Shown: piece after piece, positions 15,825 through 23,806 of the stretch | Layout of the letters: each line of letters starts with the position of its first letter | Numbering within the stretch: position 1 is the stretch's first letter | DNA from: Solwaraspora sp. WMMD792 | Lineage (GTDB): Bacteria; Actinomycetota; Actinomycetes; Mycobacteriales; Micromonosporaceae | DNA length: 64,000 nucleotides | Assembly: GCF_029626105.1 (NCBI RefSeq) | Contig: NZ_JARUBH010000009.1 | Location: 5,704,001-5,768,000, forward strand | Reading direction: 5' to 3' | Translations under genes and position numbers: made by a program | Notes under the pieces: generated by a model | Seen by the model: the letters and a program-made list of their open reading frames with translations, nothing else | Told to the model about the DNA's origin: nothing | Database searches by the model: none

Positions 15825-18218
15825 TCAGGCCTGTTGGATCAGTCGGCGGAGGTTGGCTGCGCGGTCGTCCTCGAACTGGCTGAGCAGCGTCAACGCTTCC
15901 TGCCGTACCGGCAGCGCTTCTGCTTTGCTGCTGGTCGCAGCAAGGGCTGTCGCCAGGTTGTGCAGTGCGACGGCGGTTTGCCAGGAGTCGCCGAGCCGGC
16001 GGTGCACTCCGGCTGCCTGTCGGTGGAAGTCCACGGCTTCCGCCGGCCTGCCAAGATCCTGATACGCCTCGCCGGCACCGTCGATTGCGGTTGCTTCCCG
16101 GCTGCGGTCACCGATTCGTCGTTGCAGCGCAGCGGCACGATGCAGGATGTCGAGGGCGGCGGCGGGATCGCCGATGGCCCGCCGCACCCGGGCCAGTTCG
16201 ACCAGCCAATGGCCCAGCCACAGCGAGTTGTTCGCCTCCTCGGCAATCGCCACCGCAGTCTCGATGTGGGCCTGTGCACTGGCAACGTCGCCCGTCTCGC
16301 GCTCGGCCCTGCTGAGGAAGAACAACGCGTTGCCTTCCTGGCCTCGGTCGCCAAGGTCGCGTAGCTCAGCGAGGGCCTTCCGGAGCAGTTCGGCGGCCTC
16401 CGGCAACTGCAGCATCTCGTACCGTGTCTCACCCAGATTGCTCAGCGCAAGCGCCCGCCAGCGTCGGTTGCCGAGTCGGGTGACGATCTCCAGGGCTTCG
16501 GAGAAGTAGCGGACCGAGTCGGTCAGCCGGCGATGCCGCAGCCCCAGCAGGCCGAGCGCGTTGATCGAGACAGCGGTGCCGAACTCGTCACCGATCTCGC
16601 GGCGGATCGCCAGAGCGGCCTGGTGGCACTCTGCCGCCTCGTCGAGTTGGCGGGCCTGGAAGTGTGCCTTGCCGAGACTTTCCAGGGTTTCGGCTTCCCC
16701 GCGCCGGTCACCGACCGACCGGGCTGACGCCAGCCCGATCCGGGCGGTGGTCGACCACTCGTCGAAGGCGTTCTGATGCATGTAGACGCCGCGCAGCACC
16801 GCCGCCAGATGCCAGGCGACCTGGTGAGCGCCGCACTCGCTGGCGAGGCGGGTCGCCGCGACCAGGTTGTGCCGTTCGGTCTCGAACCATTCGGCCGCGG
16901 TCGTCGATGCGCTGAACACGATCGCCTCGACGTCTTCGGCCGGGTCCAGCGGCACCGTCTGGTTGAACGGAAGCATCGCCGTCACCGCAGCGTCGGCGCT
17001 GTGCAGGTACCACCGAAGCACACGCAGCTGCGCCGCTTGGCGTTCGTCGTCCGACTCGCGCTGGCGCACCTGATCGATGGCATACGCGCGGAGCAGGTCA
17101 TGTAGTTGGTACCGGTCCAGCCCGACGTGCTCCAGCAGGTGGGCGCCAACGAGTTGATCGAGCAGATGCCGGATCCGGCGCGCCGGGGTGCCGGACAGCA
17201 CGACCGCCGCCGCCGCGCTGAAATCCGGGCCGGGGTGCAGCCCCAGCAGCCGGAACAGCCTCGCGGCCTCGTCTGTCAACGCGCGGTACGACCAGGCGAA
17301 CACGGTCCGGACCGCGCCGGACTCGTCGCCGTCGTCGGCCGTTAGCGTGTCCCAGAGCGCCGATTCGTCGCGCAGGTCCTGGATTAGTTCGTGTAGGGCC
17401 ATGAATGGCCGGCTGGCAGCCCGTTCGCCAGCGATCCGCAGCGCAAGCGGTAGCCGCGCACACAGCCGGGCCAGCTCGACCAGCTCCTCCTCACTGTCCC
17501 CCTGGCGATAGCCGTCCATGACAGTCCGCAGCAGCTCGACGGCGTCGTGCTCCGGCAGGATGTCGAGCGTTAGGCGCTGGCCACCGTCCCTGGCCACCAA
17601 TGCGGAGAGCCGGCTCCGGCTGGTGACGATGACCGAGCAGGTGTCCGTTCCGGGCAACAGCGGCCGGACCTGACCAACCGACGCGGCGTTGTCCAGCACG
17701 ACGAGGATCCGCCGATCGGCGAGGCGAGACCGGTACATCGCCGCCCGTTCATCCAGGTCCGCTGGAATGGCGGGAGGTGGTACGCCAAGCGACCGGAGGA
17801 AGCGGTCAAGCGCCTCCGCTGGGTCGACCGGCGGTCCGGGGTCGTACCCGCGCAGGTTCACATAGAGCTGCCCGTCCGGGTAGCGCGCCTTGACCCGATG
17901 CGCCCAGCGAATCGCGAGCGATGTCTTGCCGACCCCGGCCGTGCCGGCGACGACGAGCAAGGTCACCGTAGGTGCGGTGTCGTGGGCATCGGTCAGCAGG
18001 CGGTCGAGCGCCGAAAGCTCACGGTTGCGGTTGAGGAAGCCGGCGACTCCACCAGGTAGTTGCCGTGGCGGCGGATCGGCGGGTGCCGGGTCGAGGCCAT
18101 GAAAATGTACGCCGCCGTGCACGTCACGGGCCTGCACCAAGTCCGCGCTGCCGGAAAGCTCGGTCCGGTTGACGTGTCGGGAATCCGGGTCGTCGGACGC
18201 CGCGCTGCCGTGAACCAT
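15825..18218 (-). CDS. STAND/NB-ARC NTPase with TPR repeats and N-terminal amyloid-like signalling motif (NLR-like)
   Basis: 797 residues. After a short N-terminal tail comes a glycine/glutamine motif at about residues 17-41 (N..., SG, LVQARDVHGGVHFHG). An NB-ARC NTPase follows: Walker A GTAGVGKTS (about 92-99), Walker B RRILVVLDN (about 168-176), sensor region VIVTSRSRL, GLPL-like ARLPLALRI, and a winged helix with LHDLLRAYA. TPR repeats fill about 470-790. This is the NLR layout: repeats sense, the NTPase oligomerises, the N-terminus signals. The same motif ends the divergent small protein at 19216-19608, so the two probably act together. It is the last gene of a three-gene operon, 3 bases after the DUF6879 gene. 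An AfsR/SARP regulator is excluded because there is no DNA-binding domain. Confidence 0.88.
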   Translation of the reverse strand: MVHGSAASDDPDSRHVNRTELSGSADLVQARDVHGGVHFHGLDPAPADPPPRQLPGGVAGFLNRNRELSALDRLLTDAHDTAPTVTLLVVAGTAGVGKTSLAIRWAHRVKARYPDGQLYVNLRGYDPGPPVDPAEALDRFLRSLGVPPPAIPADLDERAAMYRSRLADRRILVVLDNAASVGQVRPLLPGTDTCSVIVTSRSRLSALVARDGGQRLTLDILPEHDAVELLRTVMDGYRQGDSEEELVELARLCARLPLALRIAGERAASRPFMALHELIQDLRDESALWDTLTADDGDESGAVRTVFAWSYRALTDEAARLFRLLGLHPGPDFSAAAAVVLSGTPARRIRHLLDQLVGAHLLEHVGLDRYQLHDLLRAYAIDQVRQRESDDERQAAQLRVLRWYLHSADAAVTAMLPFNQTVPLDPAEDVEAIVFSASTTAAEWFETERHNLVAATRLASECGAHQVAWHLAAVLRGVYMHQNAFDEWSTTARIGLASARSVGDRRGEAETLESLGKAHFQARQLDEAAECHQAALAIRREIGDEFGTAVSINALGLLGLRHRRLTDSVRYFSEALEIVTRLGNRRWRALALSNLGETRYEMLQLPEAAELLRKALAELRDLGDRGQEGNALFFLSRAERETGDVASAQAHIETAVAIAEEANNSLWLGHWLVELARVRRAIGDPAAALDILHRAAALQRRIGDRSREATAIDGAGEAYQDLGRPAEAVDFHRQAAGVHRRLGDSWQTAVALHNLATALAATSSKAEALPVRQEALTLLSQFEDDRAANLRRLIQQA

Positions 18219-18221
18219 GTC

Positions 18222-18833
18222 TCATGTTCCCGTAGGCGGCTCCAGTGTGGCCACTTCCCGATCAAAGAACGTGTCCAGCGGCTCGCCTTGGTTGTAGAGC
18301 CCTTCGATGAGACCTTGGCACCGGGCAATCAGCTCAGGGTCGGTGAAGCGACGGGCGGCGGCGAGCACACCCGTGTCGTCGTAGACCGCCTCGTACATCA
18401 CGTCGAAACCGAGCGTGTAGATCTCCGGCAGCGGACCCCCGTTCTCGTACGGAGCGACCTGCTCCGGACCGACGACGTTGGTCAAGCCGCCGTACTCCTG
18501 ACGGAGCCGGAGCAGGTGCAGCTCCCATTGCAGGTACGGGATGATCGGCTTCTCGACGACCCGCACCCGCCGGTTGACGAAGCCCTGGCGCGCGATCCGA
18601 CCGTAGTAGTCGGCGAAGTCGTCGCGCTGCTCGTCGATCAGCCGAAGCGACTCATCCCACCGACCGTCGATGAAAGCCTCCCAACTCTTGTTGCCGGGCT
18701 CCTTGAAGAACTGCTGCCGCTCCAGCTTCCAGAAGCCGACCGACTCTATCCGCCAGAAGTGCTCGTAGAAGTCGGTCAGGTAGTCGTCGAGTGTCAGCAG
18801 CTCACCTGGGTCACCGCCGAGAATCTCATGCAT
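18222..18833 (-). CDS. DUF6879-family protein
   Basis: 203 residues, soluble, acidic, rich in aromatic residues (YLTDFYEHFWRIESVGFWKLERQQFF; the pattern FWRIE...ERQ..F is typical of DUF6879). No catalytic motif known. Proteins of this family are frequent in actinomycetes beside XRE/DUF397 regulators and small acidic proteins. Here it overlaps the upstream 90-residue gene by 8 bases and ends 3 bases before the NLR-like gene, so the three are co-translated. A regulatory or sensing role for the NLR is a guess from context. Confidence 0.75.
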   Translation of the reverse strand: MHEILGGDPGELLTLDDYLTDFYEHFWRIESVGFWKLERQQFFKEPGNKSWEAFIDGRWDESLRLIDEQRDDFADYYGRIARQGFVNRRVRVVEKPIIPYLQWELHLLRLRQEYGGLTNVVGPEQVAPYENGGPLPEIYTLGFDVMYEAVYDDTGVLAAARRFTDPELIARCQGLIEGLYNQGEPLDTFFDREVATLEPPTGT

Positions 18834-19098
18834 CAGGTATGTCCGCCCTTGCCGCGATCATCGTCGAACGAGGGATGATCACAAGGCGCTCACCTGGATC
18901 GATCGACACGCCTTCTGGGAGTTGCTGGTGGTAGGTCTCGGTCAGATCATGGCCGATCACTGCGATGTCGCCGTTGGATAGCTCCCAGATATCTGGGCAG
19001 CTCGTGTCGCCAGAGGTCGTCCCGAGCTCATGCGCGGACTTGCCCCAGCGCCTGATCAGGGTGGCTGTCGGATCGGCTTCCCACTTTGATCCACTCAT
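18826..19098 (-). CDS. Small soluble protein preceding DUF6879
   Basis: 90 residues from ATG 19096-19098. It has no membrane segment; motifs are WGKSAHELGTTSGDTSCPDIW, strand-like GDIAVIGHDLTE, and a C-terminal GERLVIIPRSTMIAAR. Small proteins of this style regularly precede DUF6879 genes in actinomycetes. It is the first gene of the operon that ends with the NLR-like protein and is divergent from the effector-like gene at 19216, so the 117-base gap between them must hold promoters for both sides. Confidence 0.65.
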   Translation of the reverse strand: MSGSKWEADPTATLIRRWGKSAHELGTTSGDTSCPDIWELSNGDIAVIGHDLTETYHQQLPEGVSIDPGERLVIIPRSTMIAARADIPDA

Positions 19099-19215
19099 GA
19101 TGACCTTCCAAGGCTCGCTTGCCGGTGTAACATAAGGTAACATCGAGAAATCTGGATCAAGCTCCTTTCGTGCCCGATGTCGCCAATAGGGATAATCCTC
19201 AGATTGGGAGTTCCG

Positions 19216-19608
19216 GTGACTGAACCGATCATGGTTACCGTCGTCTCCGCACTCGTCACCTGGGCGACGACCGCCGTCGCCCAGGGCGGCAGCAACGCCG
19301 TCAAGTCGTGGGCGCAGCTGATCCGCAATCGTTTCCAGTCGAGACCAGCCGACCTCGTAATCGTCGAAGGCACACTGTCTACGCAGGTCCAGCCCGCGCA
19401 GACGACCCAGGCCGTGGAGCTGCTGCGACAGGAGGCCAAACGGGACCCCGAGTTCGCTCGCCAACTGATCGCGCTCTGGCGGGCAGTGGGCACCTCCGGC
19501 TCCAGCGACGACTCCGTGACCAACCAGGTTTCCGGCGACGTCGAAGGCACCGTCATCCAGGCCCGCGACGTCTTCGGAGGAATCCAGATGCACGGCCGCA
19601 CCGACTGA
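19216..19608 (+). CDS. Small helical membrane-targeting effector with C-terminal amyloid-like motif (Bell-like candidate)
   Basis: 130 residues from GTG 19216, chosen for GGGAG 5 bases upstream (an ATG at 19177 would add 13 residues). Residues about 5-40 are a hydrophobic then amphipathic helix (IMVTVVSALVTWATTAVAQG, VKSWAQLIRNRF); about 60-90 are a second helical part ending DPEFARQLIALWRA. A flexible linker leads to the C-terminal motif N, SG, VIQARDVFGGIQMHG (about 103-127), matching the NLR-like protein's N-terminus. Small helical domains with such C-terminal motifs are the known layout of bacterial Bell/HeLo-like cell-death effectors paired with NLRs. The motif match is seen directly; the effector role is inferred. 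Confidence 0.72.
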   Translation: MTEPIMVTVVSALVTWATTAVAQGGSNAVKSWAQLIRNRFQSRPADLVIVEGTLSTQVQPAQTTQAVELLRQEAKRDPEFARQLIALWRAVGTSGSSDDSVTNQVSGDVEGTVIQARDVFGGIQMHGRTD

Positions 19609-19643
19609 CTGAGTCGGCGACCGGCAAGCGGACACGATCACGA

Positions 19644-21056
19644 CTACTTGCTGTACCGGCGGACGATGCGCAGAAAATTGCGAAGCTTACTCACCTCGCT
19701 TGGCTTTACCGGGTCCGGGTTGAAGTGCATCACGTTGTTACGCACCTTACGAAGCTCGTCGAGGCGCTTGATGAACAGTTTGCGATCCAACGGCCAACCC
19801 AGTTGTGCCCAGCAGCTTGGGTTGTCCAGGACCGCTTGATACTGACCGACGGACATGCTGTTCAAGGACCTGAAGGGCTGATTTGCGGCACTACAGGCAT
19901 CCCTGATCATGTCTTCATCGAAAGTGTTCTGCAACAGCTGGCGAAGCTCCTGGTCGATCTCGCCGATCAAGAAGAAGGGAGTCGCCGTCTCGTCATATTT
20001 GTGGACAACGTCTGCAGCCGTGATAATACCGGTAATCTTTCTTTCGAAATCACGGACAAAGATGAAGCCGTCTCGCCGTAGCGTGCCAATAACGTCAAGG
20101 AGGCGTGTGTCATAGTCAAAGACTCGGTCTTTTGCCCGCCGATCGATGGCGTCATTGAACGTCGCGTTCGGGTCCCGATGCTTCGCCGCAGCTACCGATT
20201 CCCAGGAAACGGCACCGTGCACGGTGTACGGGTTCGCCAACACCGCGACTTGCGAATAGTCGTTGATCTGCATGGCCGTGATTGCCTCCTCGAAGGTTGC
20301 CGAGGGAGAAACCGAGACCAGCGGGCTGTCGTCTTGCAGCAGGTTACCCAACGTCAGGCCGATGTCCGTACTGTCCTCGTCGTTCGTGTCGTCGGCTGAC
20401 TCGTCGCGCTCAGGGGCACGGTGGTCAGCTACCTTCACCGGCGCTTCATCGCTCTCATTCGGCGTCTCTAGCCGCAGGGTGAGATGCAGACCGACCGCTC
20501 GGAAATCGGGGACGGTAACCAGTCCATGGTTGGCGAGATCTGCATCGATCCGGGCGCTGGCCTCACGATCACGGTCCTCGACGCCCCATAGCCGGATGAA
20601 CTCACGGACGGTCAAGCTTTGCGGCTTCCCCGCCTCCGCCTTGGCACGAGCCTCTTCCAGATACTCGAAACGACGACGCGCGGCCTCTGCCTCCTCCGGA
20701 GGTGCCTGATGTTCGGATGCCACCTCCTCGGCAACCGCCTTGAGCAACTGCTGGCGTAGCTCGTGCAGCGAGGCTCCGGTTGGGCTCACTCTCCAAGCGG
20801 ACCAACCGGCCAGAGCACGAATGTCAGCAGCAGCAGCGCCAGCCGCTGAAGGCGTGGAGAACTCCCGACCGTCAGCCAGCCGGAGATTCCCACGGTCCGT
20901 TACGACGGATTCGTACGGCGGCTCACCGTAGCGAGGCGTGTAGTAGAGCTTCTGCCCAGGCTGCAGCAACTCGGCTTCCATGAGGTCGGATATGCGGACT
21001 CGTCGACCGTTGATCAGCAACTCGCGACGAATACGGGATGGACGCTTTGGTGACAT
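19644..21056 (-). CDS. RAMA-CBS-HEPN-like protein, probable defence factor
   Basis: 470 residues from ATG 21054-21056, with GGAG 5 bases upstream. Residues about 10-90 (ELLINGRRVRISDLMEAELL, GQKLYYTPRYGEPPY, AGWSAWRV) resemble a RAMA domain, found with restriction enzymes and adenine methylases. A charged helical linker follows. Residues about 270-395 hold two CBS-type repeats (VSPSATFEEAITAM..., TRLLDVIGTLRRDGFIFVRD, ITGIITAADVV), which bind adenosine nucleotides. The C-terminal helices end in a candidate HEPN RNase motif R-x4-H (VRNNVMHF, R439/H444). Nucleotide-gated RNase activity is the natural inference. A decayed restriction-type locus lies directly upstream. Confidence 0.7.
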   Translation of the reverse strand: MSPKRPSRIRRELLINGRRVRISDLMEAELLQPGQKLYYTPRYGEPPYESVVTDRGNLRLADGREFSTPSAAGAAAADIRALAGWSAWRVSPTGASLHELRQQLLKAVAEEVASEHQAPPEEAEAARRRFEYLEEARAKAEAGKPQSLTVREFIRLWGVEDRDREASARIDADLANHGLVTVPDFRAVGLHLTLRLETPNESDEAPVKVADHRAPERDESADDTNDEDSTDIGLTLGNLLQDDSPLVSVSPSATFEEAITAMQINDYSQVAVLANPYTVHGAVSWESVAAAKHRDPNATFNDAIDRRAKDRVFDYDTRLLDVIGTLRRDGFIFVRDFERKITGIITAADVVHKYDETATPFFLIGEIDQELRQLLQNTFDEDMIRDACSAANQPFRSLNSMSVGQYQAVLDNPSCWAQLGWPLDRKLFIKRLDELRKVRNNVMHFNPDPVKPSEVSKLRNFLRIVRRYSK

Positions 21057-21069
21057 CTCAACTCCAGAA

Positions 21070-21452
21070 TCAGAATAGGGCGTCGGGGCGGGGGAACACG
21101 GCGTCGTCGAAGGCAGGGAGTAGCGGCTCCGGCTCCTGTGGCCCTCGGGGTCGCGGGACCGACTTGGTTGACCTGCGTGGTGTGTCAAGGATCTCGACCC
21201 GCACCGCCGGGTCGATGGTGTAGCGGGCGCCCTGCCGGGTCTCGTGGAAGCCGTGGTTGAGCCGCAGGTCGGACCAGCCGTACGCCTCGGCAATCGCCTC
21301 GTCGATCTCGACGTGGATCTCCCGCAACCGCCAGTGTCCGCGCTGGTTTCGGCGCTGGCGACTGCACTGCGGATCACCTGCGCCGCCACCCACCTGCGGT
21401 TTCGTACCGTCACCAGTTGGCCTTCGGTCGGCACCGCCGGCTGGTCCGTCAC
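21070..21452 (-). pseudogene. Fused remnants of a DISARM-like helicase and a restriction-type methylase
   Basis: GTG 21450-21452 opens a frame reading VPTEGQLVTVRNRRWVAAQV, which looks like the very N-terminus of DISARM-type (DrmD-like) SNF2 helicases. About 30 codons later this stops making sense, and a different frame reads REIHVEIDEAIAEAYGW, LNHGFHETRQGARYTIDPAV..., ending in TGA at 21070. That pattern is the C-terminus of large adenine-specific methylases of DISARM/type IIG systems. A large deletion joining both, with loss of frame, explains the region. The family assignment is from memory of motifs and needs a search. Confidence 0.45.
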
Positions 21453-21655
21453 GGTTTGGTAGCCGACTCGGGGCGCTGACCATCGTCGATAGTTTGGTGC
21501 GAAGTGTCCGAACGGCCCATTCCATACGTACGTGCCTCCACTCTGCACCTTTCGTCGTTTCCTGAGCCCGGAGCCGCTGCGTAACATGGGCTCTCCGCGA
21601 ACGCAGGCGTGCAGGTTAGTGGAATCTCCCAAGACAGTCGACAGGGGATCTGACA

Positions 21656-23776
21656 GTGGCCAAGCTCGGTATCGCCAAAGACTTCCTTGCCGACTACGCC
21701 AAGCTGCAGAAACCGGTCCAGAAATCGGTTTCCGCCGTGATCGACAAGTTCGCGGCACATACTCACGCCGGCATTCACCTGGAGAAACTCGCCAACGCCA
21801 AGGACTCCCGCATCCGCACCATCCGGATCACCCAGTTCTATCGGGGCGTCGTACTCGCCCCGACCAGCGGCGACGAGTTCCTGCTGCTCACCGTCCTGCC
21901 CCACGACGACGCCATCGAGTACGCCAGCAGCCGCCGGTTCACCGTCAACCAGGCCCTCGGCGTCCTCGAGGTCCGCAACCAGCAGGCGCTCGACAGCATC
22001 GAGCCGGCCCTGCAGCAAGCCGCCAGGGCCAACCCGAGCATGCTGTTCGCCAGCGTCAACGACGCCGACCTGATCCGACTCGGCATCGATGCCGACGTGC
22101 TGCCCCTGGTCCGGCTGCTCACCACCGACGCGCACCTGGAAGCCCTGGCGAACCTGCTGCCCGCCGCCCAGTACGACGCCCTCACCGGCCTCGCCGCCGG
22201 GTACACCCCGGAGCAGGTGTGGGCCGAGGTCAGCGCGCACCTGCCGACCAGCACCCCCGCCGAGCCGGTCGACCCGGACGACCTGACCGCCGCCGCCGCC
22301 CGCACCCCGGACCGGTTCCACCTGGTCTCCGGCCCCGACGAACTGGCCAGCATCCTCGCCCACCCGTTCGACGCCTGGCGGGTCTTCCTGCACCCGGCGC
22401 AACGCGAGATCGCCCATCGCCCGTCGTACGCCGGACCGGCGCTGGTCACCGGCGGCGCCGGCACCGGCAAGACGGTGACCGCGCTGCACCGGGCGGTGTT
22501 CCTCGCCGAACGGATGGCCGGCGGCGCGGGCCGGTTGCTGCTGACCACCTTCACCCGCAACCTCGCCGACGCGCTCGACCGGCAACTCGGCCTGCTCACC
22601 GACGACCCTGCGGTCCGCGACCAGATCGACGTGCTCAACGTCGACCGGCTCGCCTACCGGATAGTCGCCGAAGCCCTCGGCCGCCAGCCGGTCATCGCCG
22701 ACGCCAAAACCGTCACCCGGCCGCTGCGGGAGCAGGCGGCCGCCGCCACCGGCGGACAGCACAGCGCCACCTTCCTGCAGCGGGAATGGGAACAGGTGAT
22801 CCTGGCCCAGGGCATCACCGAACCGGCCGGCTACCTGGCCGCCCGCCGACACGGTCGGGGCGCGCCGCTGCGCGCCGACCAGCGGCTCGCCGTCTGGGAA
22901 GCGATCCGGCAGGTCACCGACGTACTGCGACAACAGGAGCAGCACACCCACCTGCAGTTGGCCGACCAGGCGGCGAAGATCCTCGCCGAACGGCCGGACC
23001 GCCCGTACCGGCACGTCATCGTCGACGAAGGCCAGGACCTGCACCCGGCGCAGTGGCGACTGCTGCGGGCCGCCGTCGCCGCCGGCCCCGACGACCTGTT
23101 CATCGTCGCCGACCCGCACCAGCGCATCTACGACAACCACGTCTCACTGGGCAGCCTCGGCGTCGGGATCCGGGGACGCAGCCGCAAACTGACCATCAAC
23201 TACCGCACCACCCAGGAGATCCTCGCCTGGTCAGTGCGGCTGCTCACCGGCGTACAGCCGACCGGGCTGGACGACCAGCCGGACAACCTGGCCGGCTACC
23301 GGTCCCCGATGCACGGCCGCCGGCCTCGGGTGGCCGGTCACCCGGACCGCGACGCCGAGCACGACCAGCTCGTCAGCCAGGTACGCAGCTGGATCGGCGA
23401 CGGAGTCGAGCCGCACGCGATCGCCGTCGCCGCACGCAACGGCCACCTCGCCCGCGCCGCCCGCGACCGGCTCGGCACCGCCGGCATCCCGGTCAGCACC
23501 CCCACCGCGACCAAGACCAACGCGGTACGGGTCGGCACCATGCACGCAATGAAAGGGCTCGAATTCAGCTGCATCGCGGCGATCGGCGTCGACGCGGACA
23601 CCATGCCGGCCCGCTCGACGATCACCGCCGCTGACGACGACCCCACTGCGCACCGGCACGACCTGCAGCGGGAACGGTGCCTGCTCTTCGTCGCCTGCAC
23701 CCGCGCCCGGGACTCGCTCTACGTCTCCTACGCCGGTGCCCCCAGCCCGTTCCTCGACGCCCAGCCCACCCACTGA
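21656..23776 (+). CDS. UvrD/Rep-like SF1 helicase with N-terminal RelE-like domain
   Basis: 706 residues from GTG 21656. Residues about 1-95 (KDFLADYAKLQKPVQKSVSAV, RIRTIRITQFYRGVVLAP, LTVLPHDDAIEYASSRRF) have the size and strand pattern of RelE/ParE-like mRNA interferases. After a helical linker the helicase core has Walker A GGAGTGKT (about 266-273), motif Ia TTFTRNLADAL, Walker B VIVDEGQDLHPAQW (about 455), motif III IVADPHQRIY, motif IV NYRTTQEIL, motif V GTMHAMKGLEF and motif VI ACTRARDSLYVS. All SF1A motifs are present, so it should be an active 3'-5' helicase. A GmrSD-like gene follows after 30 bases, which suggests a two-gene defence module (inference). Confidence 0.9.
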   Translation: MAKLGIAKDFLADYAKLQKPVQKSVSAVIDKFAAHTHAGIHLEKLANAKDSRIRTIRITQFYRGVVLAPTSGDEFLLLTVLPHDDAIEYASSRRFTVNQALGVLEVRNQQALDSIEPALQQAARANPSMLFASVNDADLIRLGIDADVLPLVRLLTTDAHLEALANLLPAAQYDALTGLAAGYTPEQVWAEVSAHLPTSTPAEPVDPDDLTAAAARTPDRFHLVSGPDELASILAHPFDAWRVFLHPAQREIAHRPSYAGPALVTGGAGTGKTVTALHRAVFLAERMAGGAGRLLLTTFTRNLADALDRQLGLLTDDPAVRDQIDVLNVDRLAYRIVAEALGRQPVIADAKTVTRPLREQAAAATGGQHSATFLQREWEQVILAQGITEPAGYLAARRHGRGAPLRADQRLAVWEAIRQVTDVLRQQEQHTHLQLADQAAKILAERPDRPYRHVIVDEGQDLHPAQWRLLRAAVAAGPDDLFIVADPHQRIYDNHVSLGSLGVGIRGRSRKLTINYRTTQEILAWSVRLLTGVQPTGLDDQPDNLAGYRSPMHGRRPRVAGHPDRDAEHDQLVSQVRSWIGDGVEPHAIAVAARNGHLARAARDRLGTAGIPVSTPTATKTNAVRVGTMHAMKGLEFSCIAAIGVDADTMPARSTITAADDDPTAHRHDLQRERCLLFVACTRARDSLYVSYAGAPSPFLDAQPTH

Positions 23777-23806
23777 CCACCATCGACCCCCGCGAGGCAC
23801 CCCGAC

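Noticed and set aside
15825-18218. AfsR/SARP-type transcription factor
   Set aside because: NB-ARC and TPR are shared with AfsR, but there is no N-terminal DNA-binding or BTAD domain; the N-terminus has a short Gly/Gln motif instead.
19644-21758. 704-residue reading of the RAMA-CBS protein
   Set aside because: The first 234 codons cover the decayed methylase/helicase region in an unrelated frame; ATG 21056 has a ribosome site directly before the RAMA-like domain.
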